Shown here piece by piece: positions 36,722-46,983 of a stretch of DNA of 64,000 bases. The DNA is from Acinetobacter halotolerans (GTDB lineage Bacteria; Pseudomonadota; Gammaproteobacteria; Pseudomonadales; Moraxellaceae). The position numbers and the translations under genes are program-made. How positions within the stretch are numbered: position 1 is the stretch's first letter; every line of letters starts with the position of its first letter. The notes beneath the pieces are model-generated. The model was not told the DNA's origin. It searched no databases and saw only the letters and a list, made by a program, of their open reading frames with translations. Where the stretch lies: contig NZ_SGIM01000001.1 in assembly GCF_004208515.1 (NCBI RefSeq), positions 124,001 to 188,000 on the forward strand. The letters are read 5' to 3'.

Positions 36722-36892
36722 ATTGATAATTTTTATCTTTAGAATCTATTTCTCCAATAGCCTTGCCGCTAGGTGATTTGATCAATGATATTGAGAAGAT
36801 TGATATTTGCTGAGGTTGAGAGAACACAGGTAGAATCAGTGATTGTTTAAAAATCAATCTGGATTGCTTTTTGAGAAAAACAAGGTGGGTTT

Positions 36893-38614
36893 ATGGGACG
36901 TAACTTAAGGCGTGTTAAATTACGTTCAGAACAAATTAGCCTTCGACTTTTTGTCTGCATGGCGATTATTATCTTATCCATTCTCTATATTTCAATTCCC
37001 TTAATTCTTAATAGTTTTCAAGAATATAATAAAACAAATCAGGTCCTGAATGAAATCACCAGCTTACGTGCATTAGTCCAAACAGCAAATAAGATTTCTA
37101 GAGAGCGTGGACCTGCCAATAAGGTTATGTCGAGTACATCAGAAGAAATAGAAAAAAATAAACAGGAATTGGCTGATTTTAGATTAGTTGTTGATGAGCA
37201 GATTAATGAAACAGTATCTATTTTAAATCAAGCAGGTTTTAATTCAGTATCAACACAGCTCCAAACAGATTTAAAAGTAAAATTAGAGCATGCGCGTAAA
37301 ATCGTTGATGCCTATGCGGAAATACCACAATCTCAACGAACATCGCAGCAATTAGATCATGCCATTTTAACAATGTTCAGTGTTTGGGATAACGGTCGTG
37401 AGCTTCTTAATGAGTTGATGGCGCAGTCGAAAAGTAAAGACAGTAAGATGTCGAACTATTTTATTTCAATATTGATTCTAACGGATATGCGTGATCAGGC
37501 GGGACGAGTTGCATCGAATGTTATGGCGCCGATTACTTTTTCTGAAAAAATTTCTGATATAAACCGTGCAAGGACGTTGCAGACAGAGCATCAGACCCAA
37601 TACCTTTGGTCCTTGGTTGATGTGATTCAGCCGCAATATATGAAAACTTCTGATTACATCCGATTACATCAACGTGTAAAAACGGAGTTTCTAGATCAAG
37701 GCTTACCTATCATCCGTAGATTATTGGATGAAAGTCAAAATAATCAAACGTATTTTTTAACAGGGACGCAACTGACAGAGCAAATTGTTGATAAATACAC
37801 CACCGTCATTGATCTACAAAAGTATATTTTGGATTACAGTGTGCTTATCGCAACGCAACAGAATAAAAATGCTAAACAACAGTATTTTTTTACTCTATCT
37901 ATTTCAAGTTTATCTTTATTAATTGCTTTATTTACGATGATCTATACCAAGAGAAAGGTGTTTAGCCCTTTGATTAAAGCACGTGAGATGATTTTGGGTT
38001 TATCGGATACGATGCATGGGCCACCTTCTCGTCAGAAATCAAAACATGAGTTTTATACCTTGTTTGAAGCAATTAATAAATTAAAACTAATGCTTAAACA
38101 GCGTGATTTGATGGAGTCACAACTCAAGCAAATTGCCAATTCTGATGTATTAACGGGTGTATCAAATCGGTTGGCACTAGAAGAATATATTAATGATTTA
38201 ACTGCCAAGCCCAATGCACTATCTCAAACATGTGTGTTTGCGATCGATATTGATCATTTTAAATTCGTAAATGATCAATATGGGCATCTGGTTGGCGATG
38301 AGGTGATCGCAATGGTTGCAGAACAACTTAAGCACAATGTACGTGCTTCTGACCTCATTGTGCGTTATGGCGGTGATGAGTTCTTGGTAGTGATTGAAAG
38401 TATTCAAATGGAGGCAGCGAAAGCGATTGCGGAAAGTATTCGCTTAGGGATTGCTACGCAGAATATCGTTGTTACAAGTCTGGGGAAGGCGATTCAGGTT
38501 TCTGTCAGTATTGGAGTGGCTATTGGTGCAGAGAGTTGGTTAGAGCTTTTGGAAAAAGCAGATCAATCGTTGTTAAAAGCGAAAGCCAGAGGTAAGAATG
38601 TAGTGGAGGGGTAA
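36893..38614 (+). CDS. Membrane-bound diguanylate cyclase (GGDEF)
   Basis: A 573-residue protein with a helix at about 18-40, a long helical periplasmic sensor region (about 45-325), a second helix (about 333-352) and a C-terminal GGDEF domain. The active site RYGGDEFLVV is intact and the product-inhibition site RASD lies five residues before it, so it should make cyclic di-GMP and be feedback inhibited. The periplasmic SRERGPANK motif near 60 recalls NIT-type sensors, but the ligand is unknown. It stands alone, with no EAL partner. Confidence 0.9.
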   Translation: MGRNLRRVKLRSEQISLRLFVCMAIIILSILYISIPLILNSFQEYNKTNQVLNEITSLRALVQTANKISRERGPANKVMSSTSEEIEKNKQELADFRLVVDEQINETVSILNQAGFNSVSTQLQTDLKVKLEHARKIVDAYAEIPQSQRTSQQLDHAILTMFSVWDNGRELLNELMAQSKSKDSKMSNYFISILILTDMRDQAGRVASNVMAPITFSEKISDINRARTLQTEHQTQYLWSLVDVIQPQYMKTSDYIRLHQRVKTEFLDQGLPIIRRLLDESQNNQTYFLTGTQLTEQIVDKYTTVIDLQKYILDYSVLIATQQNKNAKQQYFFTLSISSLSLLIALFTMIYTKRKVFSPLIKAREMILGLSDTMHGPPSRQKSKHEFYTLFEAINKLKLMLKQRDLMESQLKQIANSDVLTGVSNRLALEEYINDLTAKPNALSQTCVFAIDIDHFKFVNDQYGHLVGDEVIAMVAEQLKHNVRASDLIVRYGGDEFLVVIESIQMEAAKAIAESIRLGIATQNIVVTSLGKAIQVSVSIGVAIGAESWLELLEKADQSLLKAKARGKNVVEG

Positions 38615-38639
38615 GGAATAAATTGAATTTACCCCATAA

Positions 38640-39494
38640 CTATTTGGTCTTTTCAATTAGATAGTTTATGAAATTTGTGCAAGAAACTAACATGAACTTT
38701 GCATCTATATAAGATAAATTCGACTCTTCTAGCATTGCATGGCGTATGCCATCTCCATCCGAAGTATAGCCATAAAGTTGGCTTAAACTACTTTTAAGAG
38801 CAGCGTGTAAACTATATTTTTCTCCAATAATTTTAAGCGCTTTACCTAGTGTAGCTTTATCATCCTGAGTAATGATCTTACAGATTGATTCTACGGCGCT
38901 AATGGACTCTTTAATTGAGTTTCGATAATCAGGATTTTGACGATCTGATATTAATTTCAATGCTTGATGGAGATGTTGTTGAATACCAGAAAATTTACTA
39001 GTATTTGCTAATGCATCTTCAATAGATCGTATTTCTTGTTCGGAAGTTATTTGAACTAGTACACTATTTATAATTCTATAGGCAGAAGACTCTTGCTCTA
39101 AAATAATTGATATATTTTTTACTAGTTGATTATAAGGATGTCGGTTATATGGGCGATTGGTAAAAGAATTTGTAAGTATAAACTCTAAAAATTCATAAAT
39201 TGAAAACCATTCTGAATCAAAAATATTTTGCTTGAGTGTATTGATATTTTTTCGGCGATATATATCGATTTGAACAATATTCATCTCATCTAAAGGTAAT
39301 TTACAAAAATTACTCCAAATATCTTCAATTAGATAAGAATATATCTCTGCCTTGTCATTGGTATTTTTTTCATAAGGTTTTAGAAACTGGGTATAGATTT
39401 CAGACCAAATTCTATTTCTTAGATCATCTGTAATTCTATCGATTAGTAAGGTTTCACGGACTGTTTTAAAACCATATCTTTCTGAAAACCGCAT
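38640..39494 (-). CDS. AbiJ-like protein (AbiJ_NTD4 domain), putative abortive-infection factor
   Basis: A 284-residue protein. Its first 40 residues (FSERYGFKTVRE, then DDLRNRIWSEIY) match the AbiJ N-terminal domain type, and the C-terminal half (about 180-280) is helical with AVESICKII and DGIRHAMLEES, like the HEPN-type AbiJ C-terminal domain. Proteins of this group are found in phage-defence settings. The codons are AT-rich (many ATA, AGA, TTA) compared with uvrA. It sits directly behind the uvrA terminator without partners. Family assignment is by motif recognition; activity is inferred. Confidence 0.72.
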   Translation of the reverse strand: MRFSERYGFKTVRETLLIDRITDDLRNRIWSEIYTQFLKPYEKNTNDKAEIYSYLIEDIWSNFCKLPLDEMNIVQIDIYRRKNINTLKQNIFDSEWFSIYEFLEFILTNSFTNRPYNRHPYNQLVKNISIILEQESSAYRIINSVLVQITSEQEIRSIEDALANTSKFSGIQQHLHQALKLISDRQNPDYRNSIKESISAVESICKIITQDDKATLGKALKIIGEKYSLHAALKSSLSQLYGYTSDGDGIRHAMLEESNLSYIDAKFMLVSCTNFINYLIEKTK

Positions 39495-39503
39495 TATTCC
39501 CTC

Positions 39504-39535
39504 AAATAAAAAAACGGTGAATGAATCACCGTTTT
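39504..39535 (-). terminator. uvrA: Intrinsic terminator after uvrA
   Basis: AAAACGGTGA / TCACCGTTTT, with a T-run on the minus strand. The AbiJ-like gene starts 10 bp beyond it, so that gene needs read-through or a promoter overlapping this hairpin. Confidence 0.8.
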
Positions 39536-39561
39536 ATCATGAAATCATAATAGGTTGTATT

Positions 39562-42393
39562 TTATTTCAACATCTGTTTTAAGAACTTACCTGTATGTGA
39601 CATTTCAACCTCAGCCACTTGCTCAGGTGTGCCTTCTGCGATGATTTGACCACCACCAGAACCACCTTCAGGCCCTAAATCAATCACCCAGTCGGCAGTT
39701 TTGATCACATCCAAATTATGCTCAATCACCACAATGGTATTTCCCTTGTTGCGTAGCTCATACAAGATGTCGAGTAGCTTGGCGATATCATGGAAATGCA
39801 GACCTGTGGTTGGTTCATCCAAGATATATAAAGTTTTACCTGTATCTCGTTTTGCCAACTCACGCGCCAGTTTGACCCGTTGCGCTTCACCACCTGAAAG
39901 CGTGGTTGCGGCTTGACCTAAACGAATATAACCCAGACCGACTTGCATTAAAGTATCTAAGCGACGGTGAATCACAGGAATCGCACTAAAGAACTCGGCT
40001 GCATCTTCCACCGTCATTTCCAAAACATCAGAAATGTTCTTACCTTTATAACCGACTTCTAAAGTCTCACGGTTATAACGCTTGCCATGACAAGCATCAC
40101 ACGGCACATACATATCAGGTAAGAAATGCATCGCCACCTTGATCATGCCATCGCCTTCACAAGCCTCACAACGTCCACCTTTGACGTTAAATGAGAAACG
40201 ACCTGCACTATAACCACGTGCTTTGGCTTCAGGTGTTTGTGCAAATAATTCACGAATTGGAGTGAATAAACCTGTATAGGTTGCAGGGTTCGAACGCGGA
40301 GTACGTCCAATCGGGCTTTGATCAATATCCACTACTTTATCGAGATGCTGTAAACCATCAATCGAATCGAATTTTTCAGCAGTCAGTGTGGTTGCGCCAT
40401 TCAGCTGAGTTGCCGCTAAAGGCAATAAGGTACGGTTAATTAAGGTCGATTTACCTGAACCCGAAACGCCAGTGACACAGGTCATGATGCCCAATGGAAT
40501 GGTGAGATCGACATTTTGTAAGTTATGACCACTTGCCCCAGAGAGTTTGATAAATTCGTCGGGGCGTGGTGATAGGGTGCGTTGCTTAGGTATCTCGATT
40601 TTCAGTTTGCCTGAAAGATACTGACCTGTAAGTGAGTCTTTATTGTTGGCAATTTCATCATAGCTGCCTTCACCGATAATGACGCCGCCATGGATTCCAG
40701 CACCTGGTCCAATATCAATAATATGGTCGGCAGCACGAATGGCATCTTCATCATGTTCGACCACAAGCACGGTATTGCCCAAGTCACGTAAGCGAACCAA
40801 AGTCTGCAACAAGCGATCATTATCGCGCTGATGTAGACCAATCGATGGTTCATCCAGTACATACATGACGCCCATCAAGCCTGCACCAATTTGCGAAGCG
40901 AGACGAATACGTTGTGCTTCACCACCCGAGAGGGTTTCTGCTGAACGTGCCAAACTCAAATAATTCAATCCAACGCTGACCAAGAAATGTAAACGCTCAC
41001 GAATCTCTTTAAAGATCTTATCGGCGATTTCACCTTTAGCACCTTCAAGACTGAGGTCTTGATAGTAATTCTCGGCATCACCAATCGACATTTGGGTGAT
41101 TTGGGCAATGGTTTTATCTTTGACACGGACGTGACGAGAGATTTCATTGAGACGCGAACCATCACAAGCATCACAGGCAGCATTAGATAAATATTGCGCC
41201 AGATCATCACGCACGTAATTTGATTCGGTTTCACGATAACGACGTTCTAAATGCGGCAATACACCTTCAAAAGCTTGAACACGGTTGTGTTTGCGACCAC
41301 GCTCATCGATATAACTGAGGTCGATTTTCTCTTTGCCTGTGCCTTGTAAGAATTTCTTTTGTGTATCTTTATCCAGCGTATTCCACGGCTCATCTAAGCC
41401 AATGCCAAAATGATCTGCGACTTTTTGCAACATGGTGTAGTAATACGGACGCTGTCTATCCCAACCACGGATCGCCCCTTGGCTAATCGCGAGTTCAGGA
41501 TTTGGAATCAGTTTATCTGCGCTGAAATGGCTGCGTGTGCCTAGGCCATCACAGACAGGGCAGGCACCAAATGGATTGTTGAACGAGAATAAACGCGGTT
41601 CAAGTTCTGCCACAGCACGATCGCATTTAGGGCATGAATGTTTGGCTGAAAAAACACGTTCAGGGTGTTCTCCATTCATCCACGATAAAACGGCAATGTC
41701 ACTGCCTAAACGCAGCGCTGTTTCAAAAGACTCTGCGATACGATTGCCTAAGTCATCACGGACTTTAAAACGATCCACCACCACTTCAATGGTATGTTTT
41801 TTCTTTTTATCCAGTTCAGGTGGGGTATCTATATCAATAATTTCGCCGTCGACACGTGCACGTACAAAACCTTGACCTTGTAATTGTTCAAACAGTTGAG
41901 TGTATTCACCTTTACGTTCACGTACCACAGGCGCAAGCAACATCAGTGCGGTGCCTTCTTCCAGCGCTTTGACCGCATCGACCATTTCTGAAACGGTTTG
42001 TGCCACCATTGGGAGGTCATGTTCAGGACAATACGGTGTGCCGACACGCGCGTACAGCAAACGCAAATAGTCATAGATTTCAGTAATCGTGCCGACAGTT
42101 GAGCGAGGATTGTGGCTCGTGGATTTTTGCTCAATCGCAATTGCAGGCGATAAACCTTCAATGGAATCAACTTCAGGTTTTTCCATTTGCGAAAGGAATT
42201 GGCGTGCATAGGCTGAAAGCGATTCAACATAGCGACGTTGGCCTTCAGCATATAATGTATCAAATGCGAGCGATGATTTCCCTGAACCTGAAAGCCCTGT
42301 GATCACCACAAACTTGTCACGTGGAATATCGAGTGACACATTCTTTAAATTATGGGTACGTGCACCTCGAATACGGATATGACTTTGGCTCAT
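39562..42393 (-). CDS. uvrA: Excinuclease ABC subunit A
   Basis: UvrA recognises DNA damage in nucleotide excision repair. The 943-residue protein has two ABC ATPase halves: Walker [15 protein letters not shown] (about 33-46) and [14 protein letters not shown], signature motifs LSGGEAQR in both halves, and zinc-finger cysteines (CPKC near 253, CPVC near 280; CEAC near 740, CDACHGKRY). The N-terminus [19 protein letters not shown] is typical. Confidence 0.98.
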   Translation of the reverse strand: MSQSHIRIRGARTHNLKNVSLDIPRDKFVVITGLSGSGKSSLAFDTLYAEGQRRYVESLSAYARQFLSQMEKPEVDSIEGLSPAIAIEQKSTSHNPRSTVGTITEIYDYLRLLYARVGTPYCPEHDLPMVAQTVSEMVDAVKALEEGTALMLLAPVVRERKGEYTQLFEQLQGQGFVRARVDGEIIDIDTPPELDKKKKHTIEVVVDRFKVRDDLGNRIAESFETALRLGSDIAVLSWMNGEHPERVFSAKHSCPKCDRAVAELEPRLFSFNNPFGACPVCDGLGTRSHFSADKLIPNPELAISQGAIRGWDRQRPYYYTMLQKVADHFGIGLDEPWNTLDKDTQKKFLQGTGKEKIDLSYIDERGRKHNRVQAFEGVLPHLERRYRETESNYVRDDLAQYLSNAACDACDGSRLNEISRHVRVKDKTIAQITQMSIGDAENYYQDLSLEGAKGEIADKIFKEIRERLHFLVSVGLNYLSLARSAETLSGGEAQRIRLASQIGAGLMGVMYVLDEPSIGLHQRDNDRLLQTLVRLRDLGNTVLVVEHDEDAIRAADHIIDIGPGAGIHGGVIIGEGSYDEIANNKDSLTGQYLSGKLKIEIPKQRTLSPRPDEFIKLSGASGHNLQNVDLTIPLGIMTCVTGVSGSGKSTLINRTLLPLAATQLNGATTLTAEKFDSIDGLQHLDKVVDIDQSPIGRTPRSNPATYTGLFTPIRELFAQTPEAKARGYSAGRFSFNVKGGRCEACEGDGMIKVAMHFLPDMYVPCDACHGKRYNRETLEVGYKGKNISDVLEMTVEDAAEFFSAIPVIHRRLDTLMQVGLGYIRLGQAATTLSGGEAQRVKLARELAKRDTGKTLYILDEPTTGLHFHDIAKLLDILYELRNKGNTIVVIEHNLDVIKTADWVIDLGPEGGSGGGQIIAEGTPEQVAEVEMSHTGKFLKQMLK

Positions 42394-42754
42394 TAAAACA
42401 TCTCAATAATATGCAAATAGAAAATCAAACGACGTTGAACATTGATGTCATGCATCATCAATTATTCAATTTAAATGCAATGCTGGAAGATTCAGTACAT
42501 CTAAATTTAAAATAATTTCTGAGCAGCATCTTACTGTTGAACAGGTCTTATATGATAGCGCCTTAAAATTGTTCAAGTGGTATAAAAATATTTAAAACGA
42601 CAAATTGTGACGGTTAGACCACATTTATAACCACTGTCTCACGCTAACCGAGTTGTATTTTTATCATTCATTGCCACAGATATCTACAGCTAAGGTGTAG
42701 GCAAAGAAAAATACATAACTTTACTAGACGACTGGTCTAATATTAATTTATAGT
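42394..42754. other. 361-bp divergent region between uvrA and the TetR gene
   Basis: No gene is supported. It contains a 7-bp inverted repeat CGGTTAG / CTAACCG (42611-42617 and 42644-42650) and the TetR operator candidate at 42725-42739. Confidence 0.45.
42725..42739. promoter_or_regulatory. Candidate TetR operator (NemR-like box)
   Basis: TAGAC-GACTG-GTCTA is a 15-bp palindrome 15 bp before the TetR start. It resembles the TAGAC...GTCTA box bound by NemR, so autorepression is likely. Confidence 0.6.
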
Positions 42755-43363
42755 ATGGACATGAAACGATCAATGAAGAGTGAAGCAACTCGACAACACA
42801 TTCTAGATACCAGTTTTGAATTGGTACTGCGTAAAGGTTTTGTCGGCGTGGGCTTACAAGAAATTTTAAAAGCCTGTGATGTGCCGAAAGGTTCGTTCTA
42901 CCATTATTTTGCTTCAAAGGAAGCCTTTGGTTGTGCTTTGTTAGAACAATATATGGCTGACTATAAAGTACGAATGGAACAACTTTGGCAGCAGAGCGAA
43001 TCAAGTGCTTATGCACGGTTGATGGCTTTGTGGCAGGCGTGGATTGACGATCCTATTTATGGCAGTTGGGCAGAGAATTGTTTAATTGTGAAACTCGCGG
43101 CAGAGGTTTCTGATCTATCAGAAGACATGCGACAGATTTTGAACTTAGGTGTGCATCGGCTGACGCAACAGCTGGCTTTATTGCTGCAAGAAGGGCAACA
43201 GCAAGGTTCGATTCCGACACATCTTGACCCATTTAAAACAGCTCAAGTGATGTACCAGCTATGGTTAGGTGCTGCATTGATGACCAAATTGGCACAGGAC
43301 AAAGCACCATTACATTTGGCCTTAGAAACCACGCAACAGCTGTTACAACCGATACAGGAATAA
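42755..43363 (+). CDS. TetR-family regulator (NemR/AcuR-like)
   Basis: A 202-residue repressor. The helix-turn-helix is TRQHILDTSFELVLRKGF ... VPKGSFYHYFASKEAF (about 12-55), and the C-terminal ligand domain has a typical WxxWxxDPxYG segment (WQAWIDDPIYG) and the nearby NCLIVKLAAE. In NemR- and AcuR-type proteins a cysteine senses electrophiles; C97-like (ENCLIV) is a candidate here. It is 3 bp before the reductase gene, in one operon. Confidence 0.87.
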   Translation: MDMKRSMKSEATRQHILDTSFELVLRKGFVGVGLQEILKACDVPKGSFYHYFASKEAFGCALLEQYMADYKVRMEQLWQQSESSAYARLMALWQAWIDDPIYGSWAENCLIVKLAAEVSDLSEDMRQILNLGVHRLTQQLALLLQEGQQQGSIPTHLDPFKTAQVMYQLWLGAALMTKLAQDKAPLHLALETTQQLLQPIQE

Positions 43364-43366
43364 ATT

Positions 43367-44344
43367 ATGCAAAGTATTATCCATCATCAATTTGGCGAAC
43401 CCGTAGACGTTTTAGCGTTAGGTGATATGCCACAACCTGAACCTAAAGCGGGTGAAGTACGTATCAAGACCATCATGTCTCCGATGCATAATCATGATGT
43501 TTGGACCGTGCGTGGTAGTTATGGCTACAAGCCGACCTTACCTGCTATTGGCGGGAGCGAAGCGGTAGGTATTGTCGATGCAGTCGGTGAAGGCGTTGAT
43601 CAAAGTAAACTAGGTCAACGTGTAGCAGTCGCTGGTGTCCATGGGAGTTGGGCTGAATATTTTATTGCCCCTGCACACAGTATCATTGCTTTAAACGATG
43701 CGATTGATGATGAAACAGCAGCACAATTGATCGGGATGCCGATTAGTGCCTTGATGTTATTAGACTTCGTGAATGTTCAAGCAGGACAATGGTTGATTCA
43801 AAATACTGCCAATGGCGCAGTCGGTAAAACAGTTGCCATGATTGCACAGGCACGTGGTTTACAAGTCATTAACCTAGTACGCCGTACTGATGCAATTGCT
43901 GAGATGCAGGCTTTAGGTATCCAACATGTGGTTGCAACTGATCAGGAGGATTGGAAGCAACAAGTCAAAGCCATTCATGCGGATCAAGCTCTGATTGCTG
44001 GGGTAGATTCAATCGGTGGAACGGCCAGTGGTGAGATGCTGAATTTGCTAAGTGAAAATAGTTTATTGGTTTCATTTGGTAGTATGACAGGCGAAACCAT
44101 GCAGATTTCATCGGGTGATTTGATATTCAAACAAGCGACGGTGAAAGGTTTCTGGGCAAGTGTGGTCAATAAAGAAATGCCAGCAGAACGTAAAAAAGCG
44201 TTGTTTGTTGAGCTGTTAACGCTTGCGACACAAAAGAAACTGACTTTACCTGTTGAAGGCGTTTTTAGTTTTGATGACATTAAAACGGCTGCACTGAAGG
44301 CGACTCACGGCGCTCGTCAGGGTAAAGTATTGTTAAAACCATAA
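43367..44344 (+). CDS. Zinc-independent MDR oxidoreductase (quinone/enoyl reductase type)
   Basis: A 325-residue NADPH-dependent medium-chain dehydrogenase/reductase. It has the GroES-like half (about 1-125) and a Rossmann half with NTANGAVGKTVAMIAQ (about 145-160). The usual catalytic-zinc ligands are absent. The FGSMTG and GFWASVVNK motifs suggest the enoyl reductase or quinone reductase branch. Its likely role is the reduction of reactive alkenes or quinones that induce the TetR regulator. Confidence 0.85.
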   Translation: MQSIIHHQFGEPVDVLALGDMPQPEPKAGEVRIKTIMSPMHNHDVWTVRGSYGYKPTLPAIGGSEAVGIVDAVGEGVDQSKLGQRVAVAGVHGSWAEYFIAPAHSIIALNDAIDDETAAQLIGMPISALMLLDFVNVQAGQWLIQNTANGAVGKTVAMIAQARGLQVINLVRRTDAIAEMQALGIQHVVATDQEDWKQQVKAIHADQALIAGVDSIGGTASGEMLNLLSENSLLVSFGSMTGETMQISSGDLIFKQATVKGFWASVVNKEMPAERKKALFVELLTLATQKKLTLPVEGVFSFDDIKTAALKATHGARQGKVLLKP

Positions 44345-44361
44345 CATAATTGGAAAAATAG

Positions 44362-44385
44362 CAGATCAGCCGCGCGGTTGGTCTG
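44362..44385 (+). promoter_or_regulatory. GC-rich palindrome before the DUF1304 gene
   Basis: CAGATCAGCCGCGCGGTTGGTCTG is nearly self-complementary (one half read with G-T pairs). No T-run follows. It ends 33 bp before the DUF1304 ATG and shares GGTCT with the TetR operator, so it may be a hairpin or a second weak operator. Confidence 0.35.
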
Positions 44386-44418
44386 TTTAAGTTCAGACAC
44401 AATAAAAAGGAAAAAAGT

Positions 44419-44772
44419 ATGATCGGACAACTGCTCGTAGGATTGATTGCATTATTGCATGTTTATATTTTAGTGCTTGAAATGTTTTTGTGGGATAAAC
44501 CCGCGGGTTTAAAAGCATTTGGTAATAGTTTAGAAAAGGCAAAACTAACCAAGATCTTGGCACAAAATCAGGGTCTTTATAATGGTTTTCTTGCCGCAGG
44601 TTTATTGTGGTCGTTGTGTGCACCTGAAAGCTACGCATTGCCTTTAGCGAATTTCTTTTTAGGCTGTGTGTTGGTGGCTGGTATTTATGGTGGGCTGACC
44701 GCCAGTAAAAAGATTATTTATATTCAAGCTGTGCCGGCATTGATTGCTTTAATTGCGGTTAACTTTTTTTAA
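44419..44772 (+). CDS. DUF1304 membrane protein
   Basis: A 117-residue protein with four hydrophobic segments (about 3-23, 50-68, 74-92 and 97-116) and the DUF1304 features EMFLWDKPAGLKAFG and LAQNQGLYNGFLAAGL. The family function is unknown. It is third in the TetR-MDR-DUF1304 cluster, which suggests co-regulation with electrophile response. Confidence 0.85.
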   Translation: MIGQLLVGLIALLHVYILVLEMFLWDKPAGLKAFGNSLEKAKLTKILAQNQGLYNGFLAAGLLWSLCAPESYALPLANFFLGCVLVAGIYGGLTASKKIIYIQAVPALIALIAVNFF

Positions 44773-44840
44773 TGGATAAAGGTATTCACTCGATCTCGTT
44801 TGTGTTTTAATGCAATCAGTTTGAGATGAGCCTCATACAG

Positions 44841-44861
44841 TATATCGGACGATACGATATA
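44841..44861. repeat. Perfect 7-bp inverted repeat
   Basis: TATATCG and CGATATA are separated by seven bases, just before the terminator at 44867. Function unknown. Confidence 0.4.
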
Positions 44862-44866
44862 CGACT

Positions 44867-44890
44867 AAGCCCCTTAATTGGGGCTTTTTT
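44867..44890. terminator. Terminator between DUF1304 and tenA genes
   Basis: AAGCCCC / GGGGCTT with a 6-nt loop and a T-run on the plus strand. Confidence 0.8.
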
Positions 44891-44916
44891 ACGATGATAT
44901 AAATGATTTTAATTGG

Positions 44917-45591
44917 TTAAATGTTGTCTAAACCGAACCATTGACGTTTTTGATAGGCACTGTCCCAAAACAACCATTCCAGTTTTGCACCCATGGTATA
45001 AGCTGCGTGCATTTTTGCTAAAGTATCTTCATCACAGCGCGCCGCTACTTTATCCACGGTTGCTATCACATTGCGTACCGCTGTATTAAATTCTTCACCT
45101 GCATAAGTATCTATCCATGCTTGGTACGGATTATTCGCAACCGATTGGCTCACGATATCTTTCCCCACTTCCGCGTAAATCCAGAAACAAGGCAGTAGTG
45201 CTGCCAAAATCACGGGATAGCTTTCTGACCAAGCCGTCGCTGTCAGGAAAGAGGTGTAATGATGACAAGCGAGTGTCAACGGCGTGTTTTCAAACTCGGT
45301 TTTAGTAACGTCAAATTCCTGCATAAAATCATTGTGCAAACTGCGCTCCACAATAATCGCAATTTTGGCAGCCTCAGAAAACTGAATCACATCATCTGCA
45401 TCAAAGGCTTTTGCTGCCGCAACTGCAAGTGCCCGACCATAAGCCAATAAATAATGTGCATCTTGAATCACATAATGACAAAAAACCGTCCGATCCAAGG
45501 TGCCCGCAGCCAGTTCTTGGTTAAAGGGCAAGGCTAAAATTTGTTGATATAAATGGTGGTTGCGTTGCCAAAGTGTCTGGGAAAAAGTCAT
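44917..45591 (-). CDS. tenA: TenA-family thiaminase II / aminopyrimidine aminohydrolase
   Basis: TenA hydrolyses aminopyrimidine breakdown products of thiamine so that HMP can be salvaged. The 224-residue all-helical protein has the active-site cysteine in LLPCFWIYAEVG (about C136), the YVIQDAHYLLAYGRAL motif (about 39-54) and the C-terminal ELW-like EWLFWDSAY. It is monocistronic and no TPP riboswitch is visible upstream. Confidence 0.9.
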   Translation of the reverse strand: MTFSQTLWQRNHHLYQQILALPFNQELAAGTLDRTVFCHYVIQDAHYLLAYGRALAVAAAKAFDADDVIQFSEAAKIAIIVERSLHNDFMQEFDVTKTEFENTPLTLACHHYTSFLTATAWSESYPVILAALLPCFWIYAEVGKDIVSQSVANNPYQAWIDTYAGEEFNTAVRNVIATVDKVAARCDEDTLAKMHAAYTMGAKLEWLFWDSAYQKRQWFGLDNI

Positions 45592-45766
45592 GAATTGAAC
45601 CTGTTAAAAAATGATGAAAATGAATCGTGTTAAAACTATAACAGAAGTCGGTTTTGATCGCGTTTGATCTCAAAATAAGTCCAACAATCTGCACTATCTT
45701 TCGGCAAAAACTCGCCTACAATAGACACATTTTTATGACCCAACAATTTCGAATAAAAGGCTGCTC

Positions 45767-46849
45767 ATGAAGCATTTCCGTTTTTCAATATTCTTTACGA
45801 TCGTGTGCTTGGCACTGTCTGCTTATTGGGGCTATACGCATGGTCCTGAGGCGGGTGTGTCAACCATGCTCAAAGCCTTAACCATTACGGCCATCTTGGC
45901 CATTATGGAAGTTTCACTCTCGTTTGATAATGCCGTTGTGAATGCCTCAGTGTTACGTAACTGGGATCATTTTTGGAAGATGCTATTCTTAACTGTCGGT
46001 ATCTTAATCGCTGTATTTGGCATGCGTTTAATCTTCCCCGTTATGATTGTGGCTGTGACCGCAGACATGGGTATGATGGAAGTGGTGAAATTGGCACTGA
46101 ATGATCCAAAGGCATACTCCGCACGCCTCATGGAACATCATCCTGAGATTGCTGCCTTTGGTGGCACATTCCTGTTAATGGTGTTTTTAAACTTCTTCTT
46201 TGATGATGAAAAAGAAACCCATTGGTTCCGTTGGATCGAATCTAAACTTGCGCATTTGGCCAGTGTCCCTGCGATGTCTGTGTTTATTGCATTGGTGGCG
46301 ATGTTGATTATGGCGTCGCATGTCGATGAAGCGAAGCGTTTGGTTGTGACCATGGCGGGTATTTGGGGCATTGTGGTTTACATTGGCGTGAAAGTCTTAA
46401 GTCATTTACTGGGTGGTGAGCCCGAAGTAGACGAGAGTGGAAATGCAGTAACCTCAGGTGCTGATGGTGCGTCGAAGGGTGTGGTAAAAGCAGGAATTGG
46501 TGGTTTCTTGTATTTAGAAGTGCTCGATGCATCTTTCAGTTTCGATGGTGTCATTGGTGCGTTTGCGATTACCAGTGATGTAGTGATCATCATGCTGGGT
46601 CTGGCGATTGGTGCGATCTTCGTACGTTCGATGACGATTTATTTGGTCGAGAAAGGGACTTTAGAAGCTTATATTTTCCTAGAACATGGTGCTCACTATG
46701 CGATTGGTGCTTTGGCATTTATTATGATTACCAGTGGTACTGGGGTGCATGTGCCAGAAGTGGTCACAGGTTTGATTGGTGTAGCGTTTATTGTTTGGGC
46801 GGTGATCGCTTCCATCCAATACAACAGACGACAGCAACAACTGCCTTAA
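45767..46849 (+). CDS. DUF475 (TerC-related) membrane protein
   Basis: A 360-residue inner-membrane protein with about nine helices. Two conserved acidic repeats, SLSFDNAVVNASV (about 50-62) and DASFSFDGVIGAFA (about 250-263), are typical of the TerC/DUF475 superfamily, whose members are linked to metal export and tellurite resistance. The function here is not known. Confidence 0.85.
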   Translation: MKHFRFSIFFTIVCLALSAYWGYTHGPEAGVSTMLKALTITAILAIMEVSLSFDNAVVNASVLRNWDHFWKMLFLTVGILIAVFGMRLIFPVMIVAVTADMGMMEVVKLALNDPKAYSARLMEHHPEIAAFGGTFLLMVFLNFFFDDEKETHWFRWIESKLAHLASVPAMSVFIALVAMLIMASHVDEAKRLVVTMAGIWGIVVYIGVKVLSHLLGGEPEVDESGNAVTSGADGASKGVVKAGIGGFLYLEVLDASFSFDGVIGAFAITSDVVIIMLGLAIGAIFVRSMTIYLVEKGTLEAYIFLEHGAHYAIGALAFIMITSGTGVHVPEVVTGLIGVAFIVWAVIASIQYNRRQQQLP

Positions 46850-46883
46850 GCTTGAATTCAGTTTAAAGGCTTAAAATAAAACT

Positions 46884-46908
46884 AAGGGGCGGAAACGTCC
46901 CTTTTTAA
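46884..46908 (+). terminator. Intrinsic terminator after the DUF475 gene
   Basis: AAGGGGCG / CGTCCCTT with a GAAA tetraloop and a T-run. Confidence 0.8.
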
Positions 46909-46983
46909 TTTTTAGGTCGTGTTTTTTTAACGCTTTGTGAGCGGATGGCTTATAATCCGCTGAGCCAGTTTTAGTGTCTTGAA

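Larger units (their letters stand above)
36560..36892. other. 333-bp region between OXA and GGDEF genes
   Basis: No protein-coding gene is supported. The minus strand carries a candidate small RNA with promoter and terminator (next entries). Confidence 0.6.

Noticed and set aside
36591..36857. Minus-strand open frame of 88 codons behind the OXA gene
   Set aside because: Its end lies inside the terminator stem of the small RNA candidate, and composition and start are not gene-like.
42611..42650. CGGTTAG/CTAACCG inverted repeat as an SOS box for uvrA
   Set aside because: It does not match the LexA or UmuDAb type of site and is over 200 bp from the uvrA start.
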